Source: Lachnospiraceae bacterium (GTDB lineage Bacteria > Bacillota > Clostridia > Lachnospirales > Lachnospiraceae). Taken from it: a stretch of 40,354 bases of DNA. The stretch covers positions 1-40,354 of the forward strand of contig JAFZNO010000074.1 of the NCBI GenBank assembly GCA_017552985.1, written 5' to 3'. Positions 1-8,503 of the stretch are shown here, one piece after another. Within the stretch, counting starts at the first letter, position 1. The number at the start of each line of letters is the position of its first letter. The notes beneath the pieces are model-generated. The model saw nothing but the letters and a program-made list of their open reading frames with translations. It was not told the origin of the DNA and did no database searches. A program made the position numbers and the translations under genes.

Positions 1-563
1 GACAATATCGACTCGCTGCTTCCCTCTTTTTCTACAAGAGAAGCCATCAGTCGTGATTCATAACCCGTCTCGGTTTTGATCTGGGAATAGAAAATAACAA
101 GACCAATTCCAACGCGAAAATAAACACTTTTACCATAGCCCCAGCTTCCACCTGCTTTTCCACCCTCATTGTTTGTTTGTTCTTTTCCGGTATCAAAAAC
201 AAGCTTGAAAAAATTACCATGATCTTGTGGATCAATTTCACCGACTTTGGTTTTTCCCGTCAAACCAGATGTCTTAAAATCCCTTATTTCAAGATAATCA
301 GCAACTTCACTTGAGAATCTCTCGTTCAATATGCCTGTAATATTTTTCAATATTGCATTTAAGCGTGCTGGTTGAAATTGATTATAGTTAAAGTTTACAC
401 CAAAAAAAGATGTCGGCTCACTCAGGGAGGCGTCCGAACTATTTTGTATTGCTTCCCTGACCAAAAGATCAATTTCAGGAAGGTGATCATTCTGTAATGC
501 TTTAAGAGCACCACTGCCATATGAAGAATTAATTGTAGTACCTAAAATACAACTATCAAGCAT
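1..563 (-). CDS. GHKL (MutL/MORC-like) ATPase, N-terminal part; gene runs off the window
   Basis: This reading frame starts right after the stop of the Z1 gene, behind a GAGAGGA ribosome site, and stays open to the left edge (187 residues seen). Three GHKL (Hsp90/MutL-type) ATPase motifs are visible: an N-box EAIQNSSDA (residues 37-45) with the Mg-binding Asn41, a D-x-x-T-S-G-L-x-G motif (95-103) and a glycine-rich GGSWGYGK lid (138-145). MutL/MORC-type GHKL ATPases encoded next to Z1-domain proteins are known from restriction-modification-like clusters, so a role as the ATP-driven clamp of such a system is inferred. The C-terminus and any nuclease domain lie outside the window. Like the Z1 gene it is AT-rich. 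Confidence 0.8.
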   Translation of the reverse strand, partial: MLDSCILGTTINSSYGSGALKALQNDHLPEIDLLVREAIQNSSDASLSEPTSFFGVNFNYNQFQPARLNAILKNITGILNERFSSEVADYLEIRDFKTSGLTGKTKVGEIDPQDHGNFFKLVFDTGKEQTNNEGGKAGGSWGYGKSVYFRVGIGLVIFYSQIKTETGYESRLMASLVEKEGSSESIL

Positions 564-3347
564 TTATATTTCCTCTCTAATTTTGATTCGAAGTGACTTT
601 GCATGACTATCTCCAATACTGTCACCCGAGACAATAATACTAATGCCAATAATATCACATTCTGTGTTAAGTCGTTCTCTATGAACAGAATTAGCCCTTG
701 GCGTCCCCCCATCTTTTTTAACCCTATAGATTAACAAAAGCGGAGTGTTTTCCAGATTTAAGTTCGCACGTTCAGAAATAATATCTTTCCTTTCTTTACA
801 AACTCTCTTAAATAATTCTTTTTGCTCTTCGTTCATAGTTGCAACATTTGCATCACAAAGTGCATCTAATCCAGAACGTAAGGCTCCAATATCTACATAA
901 TCTTTTCCCGTTTTCCTTGTACGTTCTATCTGTCCTACTTTAATTTCTTCCGAAATAGTCCATGGATTATCGGTATTCTCTCCATCCACAACCGCCACAT
1001 TCCAATCCGTAAATTTACCATCAGCATTCATGGAATCTATCCACTGAGAAAAAAAAGGCAAATCCTTATACAATGAAGAATGCTTCGAAATAGCATACCT
1101 TGCCAAAAAGCTATTTTTTATATTTGAATAAGGAATACCATCCCACACCCATGCTTTAGCCGCATCAGAACGCCTTGGCTTTTTCTGTTTCATTAACATG
1201 GCTAAGTATTCTTCAGTAATTTGGATATTTCCCCAAAGCTGTTTCCCATCTTCAAAATCCGTTGTTTCGTAACTATCACCGCAGAAATCAAAGTCATCAT
1301 ATTCAGCCTGTTGACTCTTCTTTTTTGATGTTATTCGGAATTTGGCAATTTCGGGTATATTCCGGATTCTCGGACCAAATTTAGAGGGAGAAACGCCTTC
1401 TTTCATAAATCTTTCTACTTCCCTCTTAAGATCCATATCAATCTTTGTCAGTGCCTCAAACTTCTCAACCACAGAATCCGTCATCCATATTCTTTGCAAT
1501 AATTCATAGCCTCTTCTATAGCCAAACCATCTTGCCATTTGCATAAGCGTATCCGCCAGATTCGAGTTGCGCGCAAAGTATGTACAAACAAGACCATCTA
1601 TCGTCAACCCTCTTGACAAAGTGTTTCCACCAACAACAATAAATACTGGGGCTTTATTCATTTCTTTCATCTGTGCTTCCGTCGGATAAACTATTCGCAA
1701 ATATGTGCCTTCTTCTGCTTCTTTATTTGCTCGGCAATTATCTACACACAGATGAATTCCCTCACCATATTCAAGTTTTTTATCGTCCCCAAGCGTAATA
1801 TTCCTTATATCCGCAAGGAGATCCAAAATCTCTCCTTCCAACTCATCGAAACTAGGGTATTCCTCATTTATCTCTGACAAAAAACCGTAGTCTGGATTTG
1901 CATCCATTAAATCCTCTTTAGTAACACTATGAATCTCTATATCATATATGTTTTTGCATACAGAAAGGACTTCATCCACCTTTACAAGCCACCCATAAAC
2001 ACGCTCATAAATGACAAAATGGTAGGCCTGGATCGCCGCAGTATGTATCAACATACTGATTGATTTTTTCGTTCCTCTTTTCCTCTGAATTGCAGCTGCA
2101 CACAAAAACCATGCTAACGCTTTTTTGAAACTATCTGGCAAATCAAATTGTTGCTCTTTGTGAATTGCTTTCAGCTGATCTTCTTCTGAAGGAAGTATCC
2201 TTCGTATAATGGGAAGACCTGGACAATTCTCTTCATCATTACCGAAAATTACTTTAGCTCCAAAGTATTCATAAGCTTCTGGCAACGTACATATAAAATC
2301 CTTAGGATACAAAGATTCCCCTGGGCCTTCATTTAGTACGTTAGCATATGGCGTTGCCGTGTAACTAATATAATTCATTGATTGAAACTTCGTATTCCCT
2401 GGCGGAATAGATCCATCAGCCATTTTTCCATTAACCAAATTCACTATCATCTGATTAATGGCGCAACGCTCTTGTTCTTCATCTAAAGTTATTTCTGCTG
2501 TATTAATGCTTGCCTGGTCAGCTTCATCATCAATAACAACTATTCTTAACTTGTTTGTACGCTTCGGATCACTATAAAGCCAATTAATCAACCGTTCTAA
2601 TCTTGTTTTATTTTTTAAGCATACCGTTAAATAGCGATTAGCATAATTCTTTGTTCCAGTTAATGAATTAAGTTTTAGCTCATCTTCTAAAAACTTTTTG
2701 TCTTCCGCAGTAAAGTCAAGGACGCGCCAAAGTACACCTCCTTCACTATTTTTTAGATCCTCAATAAATCTATCTCTGGTTTGCTTTCTCAGGTTATCAA
2801 TAGTCCCGGATAAAACGATAAAAAAATTCCAATCATAATCGGCTGCCATACTTATCAGGCCTTCCATGTTTGCCGTTTTCCCAGATTGTACACTACCAGT
2901 TACCAGTCCCTTTACTACACCATAACTTCGAGTATCATCCAAAAGATGATTGAGTATCCAGTGACAACTCTTTTGCAGTTTTGTGATTGAATCCGCACTC
3001 ATTTTTGTATGCAAGTAACCTTTGTATTTCTCCCATGACGATGTATAACCCATAGGAATTGGAAAATGGTTTGATAGGCCTCCATTGTCAATAGCAACAA
3101 CATCTTCATTTTCCGCATTCCGCATTACAATCAAATTACCCTTATAGTAAGCAACAAATTCCAACCATATTGTCCTATTTAGTCTTAGCGGCCATGACTC
3201 TTCATCAATCAACATTTGCATAGTTTCGTCAAATTCAGAATCATTGACACACAATTTTTGGATTTCTTCCCATGAACAATGTGAATCAATTTTAGCTGCG
3301 ATCCATTCTTTACAAGGTTGAAAAGCACTATTTTCAAAATTAATCAT
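564..3347 (-). CDS. Z1-domain SF2-type ATPase of a restriction/defence system
   Basis: A 927-residue protein with the hallmarks of the Z1 family, a superfamily-2 helicase-like ATPase. Walker A is GSVQSGKT (151-158) and Walker B lies in IVVIDDEADQAS (269-280). A YISYTATPYAN motif III-like segment follows near residue 340, and an RGLTIDG...QMARWFGYRRGY motif VI-like segment lies past residue 600. Z1 proteins are known to occur with MutL-like ATPases, methylases and nucleases in R-M-type systems; DNA translocation or remodelling is the family-based inference. The start is supported by AAAGGAGAG just upstream. Its stop directly abuts the GHKL start, implying translational coupling. A 69-nt AT-rich gap separates it from the HNH gene. 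The gene is clearly more AT-rich than the two genes upstream, suggesting a different origin. Confidence 0.85.
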   Translation of the reverse strand: MINFENSAFQPCKEWIAAKIDSHCSWEEIQKLCVNDSEFDETMQMLIDEESWPLRLNRTIWLEFVAYYKGNLIVMRNAENEDVVAIDNGGLSNHFPIPMGYTSSWEKYKGYLHTKMSADSITKLQKSCHWILNHLLDDTRSYGVVKGLVTGSVQSGKTANMEGLISMAADYDWNFFIVLSGTIDNLRKQTRDRFIEDLKNSEGGVLWRVLDFTAEDKKFLEDELKLNSLTGTKNYANRYLTVCLKNKTRLERLINWLYSDPKRTNKLRIVVIDDEADQASINTAEITLDEEQERCAINQMIVNLVNGKMADGSIPPGNTKFQSMNYISYTATPYANVLNEGPGESLYPKDFICTLPEAYEYFGAKVIFGNDEENCPGLPIIRRILPSEEDQLKAIHKEQQFDLPDSFKKALAWFLCAAAIQRKRGTKKSISMLIHTAAIQAYHFVIYERVYGWLVKVDEVLSVCKNIYDIEIHSVTKEDLMDANPDYGFLSEINEEYPSFDELEGEILDLLADIRNITLGDDKKLEYGEGIHLCVDNCRANKEAEEGTYLRIVYPTEAQMKEMNKAPVFIVVGGNTLSRGLTIDGLVCTYFARNSNLADTLMQMARWFGYRRGYELLQRIWMTDSVVEKFEALTKIDMDLKREVERFMKEGVSPSKFGPRIRNIPEIAKFRITSKKKSQQAEYDDFDFCGDSYETTDFEDGKQLWGNIQITEEYLAMLMKQKKPRRSDAAKAWVWDGIPYSNIKNSFLARYAISKHSSLYKDLPFFSQWIDSMNADGKFTDWNVAVVDGENTDNPWTISEEIKVGQIERTRKTGKDYVDIGALRSGLDALCDANVATMNEEQKELFKRVCKERKDIISERANLNLENTPLLLIYRVKKDGGTPRANSVHRERLNTECDIIGISIIVSGDSIGDSHAKSLRIKIREEI

Positions 3348-3416
3348 GCCCGCTCTCCTTTACATGATTTAGTGTAGTTATCTTAACCAGATTTTAGTTT
3401 AGTAATATCGGCAAAG

Positions 3417-4595
3417 TTATCCCTTCCCCCACACCTCATACCCCTGTCTCTTCGCGGAGTCATACACCGGTCGCATGTTCTTCTGGAGTATGCGATAAAA
3501 CTGCTCCTTGGTATTGCCTCTTACGTACAGTTCCTGTCCAGCCCATATGGAATGCAGATTATCCCTGTAACATGCTTCAAACAATTTCCGGATGGCATCC
3601 TTCTCATGAATCATGCGATACAGGAGATATTGATTGTCCGCGAAGCGGATAAAGAATGGATCCCACTTCGGGAGGCGGTTGCTCTTGGAGGAATTGAGCG
3701 ACGAGTCCATTGGCATCAGGTTCCAGAGCTCGTCGTTCATGACGAAGGACCATGGAATGAAATGGTCGACGTCGTATTCCTTTGGTACCACGGGCTTGTC
3801 CGTAAAGACGTCGCGGACTTCGCTGAAGGTAAGTATCCCTTCCCAGAGCTTTCTGACGTGACCGAGCTTTCGCATCTTTTCATCCATCGGCATGAGCTTG
3901 TAGACTAGCCCGGGAACCTCAGGATTATTGTTCTGGAGCCACTTTACTTTTTCGTATTGGATCCAGCCGAGGATGGCGACCGCATTGCCCTGGATCATGG
4001 CGATCCATGGCGCTTGGAAGCGGATTTCCTTCTTCAGGTTGCTGCTTGTTCCAAGCGTATATGGCAAGAGCAATCTCTCACGGTTTATGATTTCAATGTC
4101 CTCGATCATTTTCGTTTTCTTTTCCCAGTCCACGGTAACGCCGACGTTGTCGAAGAATCCTGCCAGCGCGCGGTAGGGAACCATGTTGGTCAATTGGACC
4201 TTTGCACTTCTAAGAGTCGCATTATGCTCTTTTATGGCATTTTTGATCTCTACCTTAGATGCATTCGCCGGAAGGTTGCTAAGCTCCGTTAAGGTCAAAA
4301 TAGCGCGTTCCAGGCCATCTCTCACTTGCCCGTCGAGCTGCATGCCGCTTAGGTGAATATGAAACTCGCGCACGGAGTACCATGCATTGCAGATCATCTC
4401 ATCGATCACGGCATCGAAGGTTGTTTCGGTGACGCCCTCAAGGATCAGCTTCACGAGGGCCTCCAGCCAGTAGAATTTATAGCAATACGAGGGATCCTTC
4501 ATCATGCGCGCGAACCCTTCAAGGTCGAGCGTGTTATGGTACTCGCCGCTGATATTCAGTTGGTATTCCGTTTTTGAAGGATCGAATTCAGCCAT
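3417..4595 (-). CDS. HNH endonuclease family protein
   Basis: A 392-residue protein with a C-terminal HNH nuclease core: YDVDHFIPWSF (274-284, Asp277/His278), then N292-L-M-P and N301-S-S-K-S-N, the usual D-H...N...N-x-x-K arrangement. The N-terminal 250 residues are mostly helical with no motif I recognise and may provide target recognition. The start ATG has GAGGAAAA directly in front and lies inside the end of the methyltransferase gene (40-nt overlap), so the two are translationally coupled. Together with the Z1 and GHKL genes this suggests a nucleic-acid-targeting defence operon. The cleavage substrate is unknown. Codon use resembles the core genome, unlike the AT-rich Z1 gene downstream. 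Confidence 0.75.
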   Translation of the reverse strand: MAEFDPSKTEYQLNISGEYHNTLDLEGFARMMKDPSYCYKFYWLEALVKLILEGVTETTFDAVIDEMICNAWYSVREFHIHLSGMQLDGQVRDGLERAILTLTELSNLPANASKVEIKNAIKEHNATLRSAKVQLTNMVPYRALAGFFDNVGVTVDWEKKTKMIEDIEIINRERLLLPYTLGTSSNLKKEIRFQAPWIAMIQGNAVAILGWIQYEKVKWLQNNNPEVPGLVYKLMPMDEKMRKLGHVRKLWEGILTFSEVRDVFTDKPVVPKEYDVDHFIPWSFVMNDELWNLMPMDSSLNSSKSNRLPKWDPFFIRFADNQYLLYRMIHEKDAIRKLFEACYRDNLHSIWAGQELYVRGNTKEQFYRILQKNMRPVYDSAKRQGYEVWGKG

Positions 4596-5167
4596 TTTTC
4601 CTCACTCCTGCCTGGTCGCACGTCCGATGAAACCCATTGTTCCACGAGCCTGATACCGTCAAACTGCGCCATGAAATCTGCAAAGCTTTCTTCCGTAAAA
4701 TCGGTGAAATAGCGCTCTACGCGATACCCCTCAAACGTCCCGTACTTAAAGGACATATAGATATATCCGTCAGTCTTCGCGGCCCGGATCATTTTCCGAA
4801 GGACGTCCGCCAGTTCTTCCCTGCAAAGATGCAGGATGGATGCGCAGGCCCAGATGCCGTCATAGCTCTCCGTCTCATCCAGTTCTGAAAAGAGCATCCG
4901 TCTTACGGTAATGCCTGCCCCGCCAGCCACCTTGCAAAGTTCCTCGGATCCGTCCGTCGCAAGGACCTCATAGCCCTTTTCCGCAAAGTATTTGGCGTCC
5001 CTTCCCGCGCCGCAGCCAAAGTCCAAGATCTTCGCTCCTGCCGGGAGATGCGAAAGGAACCGGTCCTGCACCTCATGAAAATCCACGGACGCCGTCGACC
5101 GTGCGAAATCCTCCGCATGCGCATTATAATAATCAATTGTTTTTTGATTTGTCTCATGCCCGCTCAT
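4556..5167 (-). CDS. Class I SAM-dependent methyltransferase (small-molecule/TehB-like type)
   Basis: A 203-residue Rossmann methyltransferase. Motif I is AKILDFGCGAGRDAKYF (45-61), followed by the acidic residue at the end of strand 2 (Asp72). It has no DPPY/NPPY catalytic motif and no C5-cytosine PC motif, so a DNA base methylase cannot be claimed; it looks like the TehB/UbiE-type group. It is the first gene of the operon with HNH, Z1 and GHKL genes and has its own sigma-A promoter. Similar small methyltransferases next to HNH nucleases occur in other bacteria, but their role is not established. It might modify a metabolite or RNA, or simply be a passenger. Confidence 0.75.
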   Translation of the reverse strand: MSGHETNQKTIDYYNAHAEDFARSTASVDFHEVQDRFLSHLPAGAKILDFGCGAGRDAKYFAEKGYEVLATDGSEELCKVAGGAGITVRRMLFSELDETESYDGIWACASILHLCREELADVLRKMIRAAKTDGYIYMSFKYGTFEGYRVERYFTDFTEESFADFMAQFDGIRLVEQWVSSDVRPGRSEEKWLNSILQKRNTN

Positions 5168-5222
5168 AAATCGCCGCGCCCCTTAATTTTCCTACATTTT
5201 TATACACCAATCCCATGTTATT

Positions 5223-5251
5223 ATTATAATACTTCACATCACATTTTTCAA
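5223..5251 (-). promoter_or_regulatory. Sigma-A promoter of the methyltransferase-HNH-Z1-GHKL operon
   Basis: On the minus strand TTGAAA (5251-5246), a 17-nt spacer and a perfect TATAAT (5228-5223). Transcription would start near 5216, giving a leader of about 49 nt before the methyltransferase ATG. Read from sequence; not tested. Confidence 0.7.
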
Positions 5252-5313
5252 TCAATTATTACAAATTTCGCCAATATTTCAGAAAACTTTTACAATTTGT
5301 TCGCACATAAAAA

Positions 5314-5351
5314 AAGCCCCGCGGCATCAGGGGCCTGACACCACGGGGCTT
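5314..5351 (-). terminator. Rho-independent terminator after the secreted protein gene
   Basis: AAGCCCCG (5314-5321) pairs with CGGGGCTT (5344-5351); an inner TCAGG/CCTGA hairpin sits in the loop. On the minus strand the stem is followed by a run of T. It insulates the 5380-7338 gene from the defence operon. Confidence 0.8.
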
Positions 5352-5379
5352 CTCTTTGGTTAGCCTTTTAAGAGTTGCG

Positions 5380-7338
5380 TTACTGTCTTATAGGCTTTGC
5401 AAAGTCGTTAATAATATTTAATTTAACTTCTTTAGAATCTTTGTAAAAATCATGTCTGTTTCTATAAGGGTTGGATCCCTCAAAATATTCCTTACACTGC
5501 CTGTATAGATCCGGATGATTTGTTGACGTTAATGCTTTTAATTCCGTTGTATTAACGTCAGCATAATCTGCTGCATAATCCTTCTTCGCCTGAAGCCATT
5601 CTGCCGCAGAAGACATCGGGCCAGTTGCAGAACATACCTTGTCAATTATGTCCAAAGGTGCGACGTAAGGAATCAGTCCAATCAGAGTCTTTCTGCGATT
5701 TGCCGCAATCTCGTCAGGAGTAAGGAATCTTTCACCAACTAGCATCATATATTGCATTACGTTTGCATGGCACAGATTGCACTTACCCGTACGCACATAT
5801 ACGTAATACTGTTCTTGATAATACAAGGCTTCGCCGGTTACGGGATCGATTTCAACCTGCTTTTCCCCTTTAAATTTATCGTAATAGTAATTCCACTTTG
5901 TCACGTTATCAGAACAATATGAGGTCTTAAAATATCCACATCTGCTTCCGCTACTATCCTCACAAATGTGATAATGAATGCCCTTAAGGTCGCCAGAACC
6001 ATTAACGTAGGTATACACTTTCTCATTATGCGGCAAATCTTTTATCCAAGATTTGCAAGTATCACAATACTGCTGGTGAGTGGAAGCATCAATTTCTAAT
6101 ATAGCCCTGTCTTGAAACTTATGAGCCTGGGTGGCCTTAGCGACTTGTGTTTCCGTTTTTTTACACTTCTCGCATTTCCTGCTTTTGGTACCATCCACGC
6201 ATGGGTACGTTTGTTTCGTAACCCAATCTCCCCATTTATGACCTGTCTTCTCAATCGTGACTTTGGAGTTCGGCTTTTCTTTTTTACAAACACTGCACTG
6301 TTCAACAGTATAACCATTCTCCGTGCAGGTAGCTGCCTTAGTCACCTTAGTATACTTATGTCCAGTCGCCTCGCACTTCGTATATACTTTGAAATCGATT
6401 TGGCAAATCATCACGTCCGTACCGTCACAAGTCTTTACGTAAATATATGCAGAATATGATCCGACTGCCAAAGACTTCGTGGGGATGCTTCCGCTATATC
6501 CATTTCTGCTTAGCACCGTTTGGTGAATTCTGCCATTCTTGTAGTATTTCTCGCGCGCCCCCGACAAATCAGGGCGTTCACAAGCATTTAGCGTTCCCTG
6601 CAGTACAGACGCAGATGCGCCAGCTTTGGTAACCTTGTAATAATATGACGAGCTTCCCTGATCATGGATAATCCATCCACTTATGGGAATATTGAACGCG
6701 GCTTTTTCCTGAATCTTTTCAGGATAGCTAACCTTGCTGGGGGTAGAGAACTTATGGGTCTTACCCACGTTCGGATCAGGAGCGTCATTACAAGTAACGT
6801 AAGTATTCGTCTTAATGCTTTTCGTTACGTTCATGGTATACTCGGCAATCTTATATCCTTTGCCGTTGTCAGAGCGTACTGCTTCCACAACAACTCTCCA
6901 CTTTCCGACTGTCATCCAAGACGTATCAAAATTCTTTAATTGCCATCCGTTATTTTTAATTTTATAACCCATCTTCGAGATTAGATCAGACATTCCTGAG
7001 TTAGGCGGATAGCCGTAGTTGAACTTGGTAATCTTCTGGCTCTTCTGTAGTTGCTCATTATAATAAAAATGGATATTATAATCTTTCACTTCAACTGTCG
7101 AAAGATGCCAACCTTCGAAGGTGACCTTTTCACTTCTGTAAACGTTAAAGGTTCCCTGATCGTAAGGTATCTTAAGGTTTTCCGTTGGGAAAACGGCGTC
7201 ATTGGCCTGTGCCGGCTCTCCAATACACGTCATATACTTGTGAGCCGCTTTAGACGTAAAACCGCAAAGGCTGAAAAGTACACAAACCATCGCGGCAAAT
7301 AATACCCGTGAAGCACATCGCATCCTTATTTTTTTCAT
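5380..7338 (-). CDS. Secreted protein with CxxC/'GH-W' zinc-ribbon-like modules
   Basis: A 652-residue exported protein. An N-terminal signal peptide (basic MKKIRMR, hydrophobic core 11-26, likely cleavage after SKA-A near 31) is followed by two beta-rich stretches (about 45-175 and 195-320). A cysteine module region (321-432) comes next, with ATCTENGYTVEQCSVC, a GHKWG motif and CEKC and CDTC pairs. Such CxxC-GHxW modules recur in secreted proteins of gut Clostridia, where their role is not established; metal binding is possible. The C-terminal 200 residues hold more CxxC pairs (e.g. CNLC) and then a charged tail without a sorting signal. The start has a ribosome site TAGGAGAGGG. It is monocistronic, with a terminator at 5314-5351. 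The same module type occurs in the gene at 39732. Confidence 0.75.
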   Translation of the reverse strand: MKKIRMRCASRVLFAAMVCVLFSLCGFTSKAAHKYMTCIGEPAQANDAVFPTENLKIPYDQGTFNVYRSEKVTFEGWHLSTVEVKDYNIHFYYNEQLQKSQKITKFNYGYPPNSGMSDLISKMGYKIKNNGWQLKNFDTSWMTVGKWRVVVEAVRSDNGKGYKIAEYTMNVTKSIKTNTYVTCNDAPDPNVGKTHKFSTPSKVSYPEKIQEKAAFNIPISGWIIHDQGSSSYYYKVTKAGASASVLQGTLNACERPDLSGAREKYYKNGRIHQTVLSRNGYSGSIPTKSLAVGSYSAYIYVKTCDGTDVMICQIDFKVYTKCEATGHKYTKVTKAATCTENGYTVEQCSVCKKEKPNSKVTIEKTGHKWGDWVTKQTYPCVDGTKSRKCEKCKKTETQVAKATQAHKFQDRAILEIDASTHQQYCDTCKSWIKDLPHNEKVYTYVNGSGDLKGIHYHICEDSSGSRCGYFKTSYCSDNVTKWNYYYDKFKGEKQVEIDPVTGEALYYQEQYYVYVRTGKCNLCHANVMQYMMLVGERFLTPDEIAANRRKTLIGLIPYVAPLDIIDKVCSATGPMSSAAEWLQAKKDYAADYADVNTTELKALTSTNHPDLYRQCKEYFEGSNPYRNRHDFYKDSKEVKLNIINDFAKPIRQ

Positions 7339-7405
7339 TTATTTACCCTCTCCTAATAAATTTATGAAACTGCTCTACGTGTGTCCCAAAGCCCGCGCGC
7401 TTAGC

Positions 7406-7434
7406 TTGTAAAATAATAATATATTATTTTACAA
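7406..7434. repeat. Perfect 12-bp AT-rich palindrome, likely operator
   Basis: TTGTAAAATAAT (7406-7417) and ATTATTTTACAA (7423-7434) are exact inverted copies around a 5-nt centre. It lies in the 316-nt divergent gap between the secreted protein gene and the XRE-alarmone hydrolase gene, about 70 nt upstream of the secreted protein ATG. No T-run follows, so a terminator is unlikely; a dimeric repressor site is a reasonable reading. The rest of the gap (7440-7578) is AT-rich with no ORF that I can support. Confidence 0.5.
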
Positions 7435-7578
7435 AACATATAAAGACATGTTCTGCACACAATAAATCACTTATTATATGTGTTTATATACATTAAAACT
7501 GTATATTATGCATATTTTTTCAGAATCCCCTGGCGTGGTCACCTGCTCCGTGTATTCAAGTTTAACTTGAATTCTTTC

Positions 7579-7607
7579 TTGAAAAATAAACCCTTACTCG
7601 CTACAAT
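7579..7607 (+). promoter_or_regulatory. Sigma-A promoter of the XRE-alarmone hydrolase gene
   Basis: TTGAAA (7579-7584), 17-nt spacer, TACAAT (7602-7607). The predicted start near 7614 gives a leader of about 40 nt containing the AAGGAGGG ribosome site. Confidence 0.7.
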
Positions 7608-7654
7608 AAAGTTGTGACGTCCGTTATGATGAAATCGTAAGGAGGGAACGAAAG

Positions 7655-8470
7655 ATGAGCATTGGAACAAATATTAAGAGTCTCAGGGAAGAACGAAAGC
7701 TGACGCAGGAGCAGGTTGCCGAAGCGCTGGGGATCAGTTTCCAGGCGGTATCGTCCTGGGAGCGCGATGAGTATAAGCCGGATACGGAAAAGCTGATCCG
7801 ACTCGCCGAGGTTTTTGACGTGTCCGTGTCGGCCATCGTGGAGGAAAAGCAGAAAGCCTTCAAGACGAAGGAAACCATTTATAACTGGGAACACATGAAG
7901 GTTTACGTGAAGACGACGGCAAAGAATTTCCAGCTTCGCGACACATTGAAGGCCGTGGATTATGCCGTTGTGGCCCATGAGGGGCAAAAGCGGAAACGCT
8001 CCACCGTTCCGTATATCTATCACCCGTTGAACCTGGCGTGTCACGCGCTGTCTATGGACATCGTTGAGGATGACGTTATCGCGGCGTGTATGTTGCATGA
8101 CGTGGTGGAGGACTGCGGCCGGAAGCTCAGTGATCTTCCCGTCGGTGATGACACGAAGGAGCTGGTGCGTCTTCTCACCTGCGAGGAAACCACGGACAAG
8201 AACCGTGAGCAGGTCCTGAAGGCCTATTATGAGAATATTGCGAAGAACCCGAAGGCCGCCCTCATCAAGTGTCTGGACCGGTGCAACAATCTCACCACCA
8301 TGTCCTGGGGCCTGAGCCGTGAGAAGATCTATCGCATGATCCGCGAGACGGAAACCTACTTTCCCACCCTTCTGGGCGTAGTAAAAGCCACGCCCGAGTA
8401 TAACAGCGCGGCGTGGCTTCTAAAGTACCAGATGGAAAGCATGCTGGACATTTATAAAAGATTGATGTGA
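7655..8470 (+). CDS. XRE-family HTH protein fused to a SpoT/Mesh1-like HD (alarmone hydrolase) domain
   Basis: A 271-residue two-domain protein. Residues 1-65 are an XRE/Cro helix-turn-helix (LTQEQVAEALGISFQAVSSWER). Residues 95-245 match the (p)ppGpp hydrolase HD domain of SpoT and Mesh1: AHEGQKR (107-113), PYIYHPL (119-125), LHDVVED (147-153) and KCLDRCNNL (205-213), so the metal-binding His123, His148-Asp149 and Asp208 are all present. No synthetase or TGS domain is present, so it would be a small alarmone hydrolase joined to a DNA-binding domain. Coupling transcription control to (p)ppGpp, or to a related nucleotide, is inferred. The ATG is preceded by AAGGAGGG. The gene stands alone on the plus strand between divergent and convergent secreted-protein genes. 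Confidence 0.8.
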   Translation: MSIGTNIKSLREERKLTQEQVAEALGISFQAVSSWERDEYKPDTEKLIRLAEVFDVSVSAIVEEKQKAFKTKETIYNWEHMKVYVKTTAKNFQLRDTLKAVDYAVVAHEGQKRKRSTVPYIYHPLNLACHALSMDIVEDDVIAACMLHDVVEDCGRKLSDLPVGDDTKELVRLLTCEETTDKNREQVLKAYYENIAKNPKAALIKCLDRCNNLTTMSWGLSREKIYRMIRETETYFPTLLGVVKATPEYNSAAWLLKYQMESMLDIYKRLM

Positions 8471-8503
8471 TTCACTTTTGTCATTTTTAAGAGGATTTAT
8501 GCG

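Noticed and set aside
47-241. 64-residue minus-strand frame at the left end
   Set aside because: It lies inside the GHKL ATPase frame in another phase; the longer frame carries N-box, DxxTSGLxG and glycine-rich motifs.
7601-8098. 165-residue minus-strand frame over the XRE-HD gene
   Set aside because: Opposite the strongly supported XRE-SpoT-like frame; shadow.
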